This document shows, in pieces, positions 46,329-55,300 of a DNA stretch of 64,000 nt. A model generated the notes under the pieces. The model did no database searches. It had not been told where the DNA came from and saw nothing but the letters and a program-made list of their open reading frames with translations. Source of the DNA: JACTOJ01 sp032335695. Its GTDB lineage: Bacteria; Bacillota; Clostridia; Clostridiales; Clostridiaceae. Each line of letters begins with the position of its first letter. Positions within the stretch are counted from its first letter, which is position 1. The translations under genes and the position numbers were made by a program. Location: positions 124,001-188,000 of the forward strand of contig NZ_JACTOJ010000003.1 in NCBI RefSeq assembly GCF_032335695.1, in the 5' to 3' direction.

Positions 46329-46366
46329 TATATTACATAAAAAGTAATATATTAAATTTTATGTAA
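46329..46366 (+). promoter_or_regulatory. Leader with two mutually exclusive stems
   Basis: Stem A is TATATTAC (46329-46336) with GTAATATA (46344-46351). Stem B is TTACATAAA (46333-46341) with TTTATGTAA (46358-46366). Both use TTAC at 46333-46336, so only one can form. Stem B ends 6 bases before the ribosome binding site GAGGGGGAGGG (46373-46383). Confidence 0.5.
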
Positions 46367-46386
46367 AGTAAGTGAGGGGGAGGGAA

Positions 46387-49300
46387 ATGAAAAAAATAAA
46401 GCAATGTCTTGCTGTGCTATTAATTTGTATTTTGATGGTAGTTTCATTAAATATCGAAGTTAAGGCTAATGTCACAAAAGGACAAAGTAAAGCTGTCACT
46501 AAAAAATCTATAAAAAATGTTAAAAACAATTACCAGAGTGCAAAGCAGATTGAGAATAAGATAAATATATCTGCACAAGCCACATATGATACTATAAAAA
46601 TAACTTGGGATAATGTAAAAGATGCTGAAAGCTATGATATAGAGATAGATGGACAAGTTATAAATAATGGTACTTTAACGTCATATGTACATTCTGGATT
46701 AAGACCTGGAACAAAGCATAAATATAGACTTAGAGTCAATACAAAAGATCAAGTTAGCCAGTGGAGTGGTGATTTAGAGGTTACTACTAAAGAAAAAACT
46801 GAAGAAAAAACTAAGGAAAGAGAAAACAATATTAAGTCTAATACTATTATCAGTAATAATGTTAAAAATGATAATAAAGTAGCAACTGATAATAATGTTA
46901 ATGAAAAACTACTGCCTCCGGGCATTCCAAGTAAAATTAAGGGAATACAAACTATAGATACTATAATAATAACTTGGAACTCATCGGAAAGGGCAGAGAG
47001 TTATGAGTTAGAAGTGGATGGAGTAATAAAAGATAACGGAAGTAAAACTACATTTGTGCATTCAGGATTATCGCCCAAAACTACTCATAACTATAGGGTA
47101 AGAGCTAAAAATGCATTAGGTTACAGCAATTGGAGTGAGTATTTAAGCGAAACTACATTAGAAAAGCCTATAGATATACCGCAAAATTTAAATGCTACAG
47201 CAACTAAAAATTCAATAACAGTTACTTGGGATTTAGTTAAAGATGCGACAGGTTATGATATAGAAGTAGATGGTATAATAAAAGCTTTAGGAAATATAAA
47301 TTCTTATACACATATTGACCTAATGGAAGGGACCTCTCATATATATAGAATAAGAGCCAGAAAAAATGATGAAATAAGTAGTTGGAGCGCAATAGCTATA
47401 AAAACTACTTTAAAAGATAGTAACAATAAGTTTGGAACTAATGATTCAAATATTAATAATAAAACTAATGTAATAAATGAAGATGTAAAAAGTAAAACAA
47501 ATATAAATGGTGACAGCACTTTAAAAGCTAATGCTGATACTTCAGCGCCATCAGCACCAACAAATTTGACGGAAGCATCAAAGACTGGCTATAGCATAAG
47601 TTTAAGCTGGATAGCATCTACAGATGATGTAGGGGTAGAACAATATGATATATATTGCAATGGAAAAAATATAGGAAGTTCTACAGCTACTACCTATATT
47701 TGTAACGGATTAACTCCAAGCACGTGGTATACATTTTCTGTAAAGGCTAAAGATAAGGCTGGGAATATATCTTTGGACAGTAATTCTATAACTATTACAA
47801 CATATAATGATGATTATGGAGATAGCTTTGATACGGCAGTGCCAGTTCAAATAGGAACAGAAAAACCAGCTAATATAGATTATATAGGAGATTACGACTA
47901 TTTTATATTTACCGCACCAATGAATGGCAGTTATACTATTGAGTCTACAGGAAATACAGATACCTATGGGTATCTATATGATGATAGTCATAATATCATA
48001 CAGTCTAATGATGATTATAATGGTGGTAATTTTGGAATAAGTCAAAATTTAGTGGCTGGTAAAAAGTATTATGTAGCAGTTAGAGCTTATGGATCAGGTA
48101 CTGGAAAATATAATTTACTTGTGACAGTACAGGAAAATCAACCGCCAACAGTACCTACTAATTTGCAGGTTTTAAGTAAAGCTGTGTCAAGTGTAACGAT
48201 AAACTGGACAGCCTCTACAGATAATATAGCAGTATTAAATTATGATATATATAGAAATGGAACTGAAATAGGAGAAGTTGGAGCTAATAATACTAGTTAT
48301 ACAGATACATCTTTAAACCCTAATACCACATATAATTATTTTGTAAAAGCAAAGGATCAGGCAGGAAATTTATCTGATGCAAGTACTCAGTTGAATGTAA
48401 CAACAGACATAGATAAGACTCCGCCAAGTGCACCAACGAATTTATCCGTAAAGGAAAAAACATCTTATACTATTAATCTGATTTGGGATGCAGCAAAAGA
48501 TGATGGAGTAATTGACAGATATCAAGTATATTGCAATGGTAAGATTATGGGGAATAGTGCCACTACAGAATACAAATGTGAAGAATTGAGGCCTAATACA
48601 TCATATTCATTTACCGTGAAGGCTATAGATAAAGGTGGAAACATATCATCGGAAAGCACTAGTATAGCAGTCACTACATATGATGATGATTATGGAAATA
48701 ATTTCAATGATGCAGCACAAATACAAATTGGAAAAGAGCAAGCTGGTAAAATAGATTATTCTGGGGATTATGATTATTTTTATTTTACAGCTTCTATAGA
48801 TGGAAAATATACTATTAAATCTACTGGAAATTTAGATACTTACGGATATTTGTATGACGAGAACGGAAATTTGTTGGGATCTAATGATGATGGAGATGGA
48901 AACAATTTTCAAGTAATAAAAGGATTAGTAGGAAATAGAAAATATTATGTAGCTGTTAAAGCATATGGTTCACAAACAGGACAATATGGATTGGATGTAG
49001 TAGAAGAAGAAAATCAACCACCAACTGCACCTACTAACTTAAATTCTACTAATCAAACAGTAAAGTCAATAACATTAACTTGGACAGCGTCAACGGATGA
49101 TATAGGTTTAGCAGCATATGAAATATATAGGAATAATACTAAAATAGGAGAGGTTGATAGTAATTCTACAACCTATACTGATACTGGACTTGACCCTAAC
49201 GCTCAATATGGATATGAAGTGAAAGCAAAGGATTCATTAGGCGTGTTATCTGAAGCAAGTAATATAATTGAAGTTAAAACAAGCGTTGATAATACTCCAC

Positions 49301-52300
49301 CTACAGCACCACAAAATATAAAAACTTTATCTGTCTCAGACAGGGGGATAACAATAGGTTGGGATTCATCCACTGATGATAGCAGAGTGGCAGGATATGA
49401 AATATATTGCAATGGTGCCAAAATAGGAACAACAACAGCTACAAGCTTTACTTACAGTGATAATATTCAATATTTTGTTAACTATGTATTTTCTGTTAAA
49501 GCAGTTGACGCAGCGGGAAATGAATCCAACTATAGTTCTAGTATTAATACATCTGTTTGGGAAGCTAAATTGACTAAAGATAGAGTCGTAAATGGTGATG
49601 TAACAATGGACTCAGCTAATAATATAGATTTAAATGGATATACCTTATGTATAAATGGAAATCTAAACCAAAGTAATGGAACTTTGAATTTAGATAAAGG
49701 AAGAATAATAATAAAGGGAAATTATACCTTACGAGATTATGCTGAGCTTGACATGGTAAATTCTCAAGATTATGTATATATCCAAGGGGATTTTAATGAA
49801 AGCTCATGTAGGGGAGAATATAGCCACTTAACCAATGGAGTGCTAGAAATACAGGGAGATTTTACGAATGATGGCTATAATTTTTGTGCATCGGATAATA
49901 ATGTAGTTATTTTTAGCGGAAGTAACACAAGTAAAATATCTATTAATACTGGTGGATATTCTAAAATTAATATATTAAAAATTAATAAAAGCGCTGGGGT
50001 GATATTTAACACACCCATAAAAGTAATTCAAGTTGAAGGAATAGAAAATATTAAGAATACAGAAAAAATCACACTTTTAGGCGCTAATCTTTTATTAAAG
50101 GAAGATGCAGTTCTTCCACTTTCTATGGAGCTTGACGATGGAAGCTTAAATTTGAATGGACATTCTTTAGTTTTAAATGGTGTAATCTATATTAATGCAA
50201 AGATAGATCTTCAAGGTGGTCAGCTAAAAATATTAACAGATTTAGATCAAGAAGGGACATCAATAAATATAGATAATGGTAAATTGTATGTGTATGAAGA
50301 TTATCAAATAAATAAACTTTCGGAACTTTATATGACTGATAGTGAAGATTACGTGTTTGTAGGAGGAAATTTTTTAACTAATGGATACGGACATAGTGAT
50401 CTAAGCAGTGGAATTTTTGAAATACAAGGAGACTTTAATGTAAATGACACAAGTAGCTTTAGCACTTCGGGTATTCATGAGACTATATTTACAGGAGATA
50501 ATACAAGTAAAATATACTTCAAAGATGCTACATCTTGCTATTTTAATATTTTAAAAATAGAGAAAAGCGCAGGAGCATTATTTAATAGTACAATAAAGGT
50601 AAATAAGTTTGATGATTTTGAATATATAAAAAATACTGACAAAATTACGTTTTGGAACTCAACAATTTATCTTACTAAGGATACCATATTAGGCTGCAGT
50701 GTAGATTTTAACGATACAACTGATGCATATGGGGTAAGTAAATTATCCTTAAATGGTCATACTCTTATAATAAAAGGGTCGATGTATTTAGAGAACAGTG
50801 ATGTGGATCTTCAAGGCGGAATACTTAAAATAGATGGTGACTTAAATCAGCTTAAGGGTTTTCTTATTTTTGGAGAAGGTTATATAAAAATAAATAAAGG
50901 AAGTCTTATAGTTTCAGGAAATTATGATCTCGAAGATTATACCTGTGTATACATGGATAATGATGAGGATTATGTTTACGTAGGAGGTAATTTTACAACT
51001 AAATCTTCAACAGGAGATTACCAAAATGGCATATTAGAAGTTGCAGGAGATTTCACCGAATTAAATCCAAGCAATACACAAAATTCAAATAACTTCCAAG
51101 CTTCTGGAAATAATATTGTTATATTAGGAGGTATCGGAGTAAGTAAAGTTAGATTCGAAAGCACATCTTCATACTTCAATGTTTTAGTTATAAAGGCTCC
51201 TTATGAAAGCGGCTATGCTTTTAGCAGGACTCCTCTTTGGAATACTTTGATTGAAGGCTACAAGGATAATATAAACTTTGGAACTGATGAATTTAACAAT
51301 TCTTCTGTAGGTAGTGATGGTACTGATGCTGCTACAGGAAACTTCTCTCAGAGTTACACAGATTTAAGCGAGGTATCCTTGGGGTATGGAATAAATTTTA
51401 TAAGAACGTACAACTCAAAAGATAGAGATACTAACGGAGCTTTTGGGATAGGGTGGACTTTTAGTTTTGAAAGTTATATAAAAGATTTTCAAGGAAGTTC
51501 AAATATTAAGGTTGCCAAACTTCCAAATGGAAGCTCAGAAATTTTTAACTTAAATTCTGATGGGAGCTATACTGCTAATAATTCAAGAGACAGTTTGCAA
51601 AAATTCTCTAGCGGATATATTTTGTCGACAAAAGATCAGTATTATTATGGTTTTAACCTAAATGGTTATTTATGTTGGATTAAAGACAGAAATAATAATA
51701 TTATAAGCATAAATGTAGATAGTAATGGAAAAGTTAAAAGTGTTGTTGATGCTGTAGGAAGAACTTTTACTATAGAGTATAACTCTAAGGGATTAATTCA
51801 AAGCATAAGTGGACTTGGGAAAAATATAAGATACGAATATGAAAATAACAAACTTGTAACAGTCTATGATGCTATGAATCATTTAATTAAATATACCTAT
51901 GACTCAAATGGATATTTAAGTGAAATAAGAGACAATGATAACAACCTTATAGAAGCTATAAGCTATATAACTACAGGTGAGAGCAAGAATAACGTATATC
52001 AGACCACTGATTCTTATGGTAATCTTAAAACCTATAATTATGATACTAGCCATTTAAAAACTACTATTACAGATTCAAAGGGAAGAAGTACAATTATAGC
52101 TTATGATAGTTCATATAATGTTATATCTTTCACGGATGAAGAAGGAAAAATAAGCTATACGAGCTATTATCTTGACAAAAATGGATTAAATAAATATGGT
52201 GACGAAAAGGCTACCATCGATAGAAACGGTAATATAACACAATACGAGATAGATAGCAAAGGAAATATAACAAAAATAATAAACCCAGATGGCAGCTATA

Positions 52301-55300
52301 AACTTAAGTATTATGATGATAAGAATAATCTTATAGAGGAAGTAGATGAAACTGGAAAATGTACTTTTTATATTTATGATACAAATGGTATTAATCTAAT
52401 TAAAAAAGTACAACCACTAAACGGAACAGATCAATATACGGAAAATTCGGATCAATCAAAATTTGCAGTAACTGTTTATGTTTATTATTCAGATTCTGAG
52501 GGTGCTCAGCTAGGATATAAAGCTAAAGGATTATTAAAATGTACCTATGATCCTGAAGGAAATATTATAAGCTACACTTATGATGTTTATGGAAATATTA
52601 AGACTATTACAGATGGAGAAGGACATACAACAAATAATGTTTACAATGATATGGGATTAAAAACTAGTTCTGTTTCTCCAGAGGGATATGTGATAACTTA
52701 TGAGTATGATTCCAATGGAAGTCTTACTAAGACAGTGTTTAACGGTGGACAAACTACTAGAACTGTTTATGATTCAGAAGGAAGAAAAATTGAAGAGGTT
52801 ACTGCAAATTTATATGATCCTTCACAAGAGGATGCAAGTAATGGCAATTATAAAGCAGATGCAGGTAATAGATACACATATTATGCAAGTGGAAAGATAA
52901 AAACTTCTGAAGATACCAATAATAATATAACTACTTATGCATATGATATTTACGGAAACTTAATTACTGAAACAAAACCTAATGGAGGAATATATACTTA
53001 TGCTTACGATTCAATGAACAGGGTTATAAGTATATATTTCAGTGAAAATTCATCTAAATCACCAGTACTTTTAGAAACATATTCTTATTCTATATTAAGT
53101 AACAAGAATATAGAAAAAACCGTAACAGTATATTTGAATGATACAGATAAAGCAGTAACAAATTATATCTATGATTATGCTAATCGTATAATTGAACAAG
53201 ATAATGCAGATGGCACAAAAGTGATATTCACGTATAATGCTAATGGAACTAAAGCAAGTACTACAGATGCTAATGGAAGCACTATTTATTATAGATATGA
53301 TGGATTGAATAGACTAACAGAGCAATGGACTCCGTTAGAAACTTATGATGGAAAAATTCTTTATAGCTATTATAAGGTGGTTTATGATAAGGATGGACGA
53401 AAAATTCAGGAGATTACAGGTAAGGATAAAGTTTTATTATATGCGGTTCCTCAAAATGTGATAACAAAAAGTTATGAGTATTATGGAGATAACAATATTA
53501 AAGCAGTGGTAGACAGCAGTGGTAGAAAAACAGAGTATTCCTATGATAAGGATGGTTATTTAATTGAAGAGATAGATTACATAGATGCAAATACAAAAAA
53601 TATCACAGATTATACCAATAATTATTTAGGAAAACCTATTACAAAAACAACCTATGTGTTATCTCAGGATATATACGGAAGCTCATCAACATCAAATATA
53701 AAATTGATTACTACCTATAGTTATGATAAAGATGGAAATTTAATAAGTGTAGTCACACCAGATTCAGTTAAAACAATCTATAGCTATGACAATATGGGCA
53801 GACAAATATCTGTAAGTCAATCTGGATTAGATGAGTTTGGAAAGGCTGTAACAATAAATAATTCAGCTACCTATGACTGGGAAGGCAAAAAGCTTACTTC
53901 TACAGACGGAAATGGAAATATTACTATATATATATATGATGCAAGAGGATTCTTAATAAATCAAATAGATGCTAAAGGGAATTCTACAGAGTTCTATTAT
54001 GATAACGCAGGAAGAAAGATACAGGAGATTTCTGCTAAAAATGAAGAAGATTATAAGCAGCTACTGAATAATTTTCAGAACTACTATAATAAAAAATCCT
54101 CAGATAGCGGCTATAATGCCAATTATGATTTTAATAAAGATGGCATTATAGATATATATGATTTCGTAATATTGTCTAAGCAGGGACCAGATAATATTCA
54201 GTATACTTATGATAATATGAATAGATTAAAAACAATAATTCAAGTATACAGGGACATAAACACTCTTAAAGTTATAAATATGGTTTCACAAGCCTACAAA
54301 TACGATAATAATGGAAATATTATAAAGGAGCTTTATGCACTAGGATATGAAGCAGGAAGTGGAGTCTCTACCGATGATAAAATAAATAGCGGATACGGAG
54401 TAGTGAAAACTTACAATTTAGTTAATCAAATTATAAGCATTTTAGATGCAGATACTGCAGACAGAAAACTTTCCTATACGACAAAATATGTTTATGATGG
54501 TGCATTAAGAAAAATATCTGAAATAAATGCTAATGGAGTGATAATTAATTATCATTATAATGATGCAGGAAATATACTATCTACAACAATTCAAAAGTCT
54601 TCCGCATCACCAGAAATTACAATGGAAAGAAATACTTATGATTTACTTGGTGATATAATCGCCAATATTGACGCTAATGGAAATGTTACAAAATATGAAT
54701 ACAATGCTTTCGGTAAAATAAGAAAAATTATTTATTCAAGTGATGCTACAATAGATACCTACACTGTGAATTATGAATATGATGTTATGGGCAGAGAAGT
54801 ATTTACGCAAGATTCTTTAGGCAAGACACAAATAACCACTTATGATAATCAAGGCAGAGAACTTAAGTATAGTGAGCAAAATTCTAATGGAGCCAATGCA
54901 ATAATAACATCTATTGCTTACGATAAGAATGGTAATAAAAGATTTGTTGTAGATGGTAATAACGTAACAACAGAAAATACTTATGATGAATTAAATAGAA
55001 TAAAAACAAAATCAATAACGATAACAGACATAAATGGAACAAAAACAATAGAAATTACAACTTATGGCTACGATGCTGTAGGAAATAATACAATAGTTAC
55101 TGATTGGAGAGGAAATATAACCACATATGTATATGATTCTCTAAGCAGATTAGTAGAAAAATTAGATGCTTATAATAAAATTATAGAAAAATTAGAATAT
55201 AACGATGATGGAACACAATCAAAATCTTATGATGCACTTAATAATATCATTCAATTTTTCTATGATAAAAACAAGCGATTAATAAAGACTATTGATGCAG

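Noticed and set aside
47545..49565. Repetitive DNA as possible CRISPR or tandem repeat array
   Set aside because: The repeats are in-frame FN3 and PPC protein domains of the giant Rhs gene, with diverged DNA and no spacer structure.
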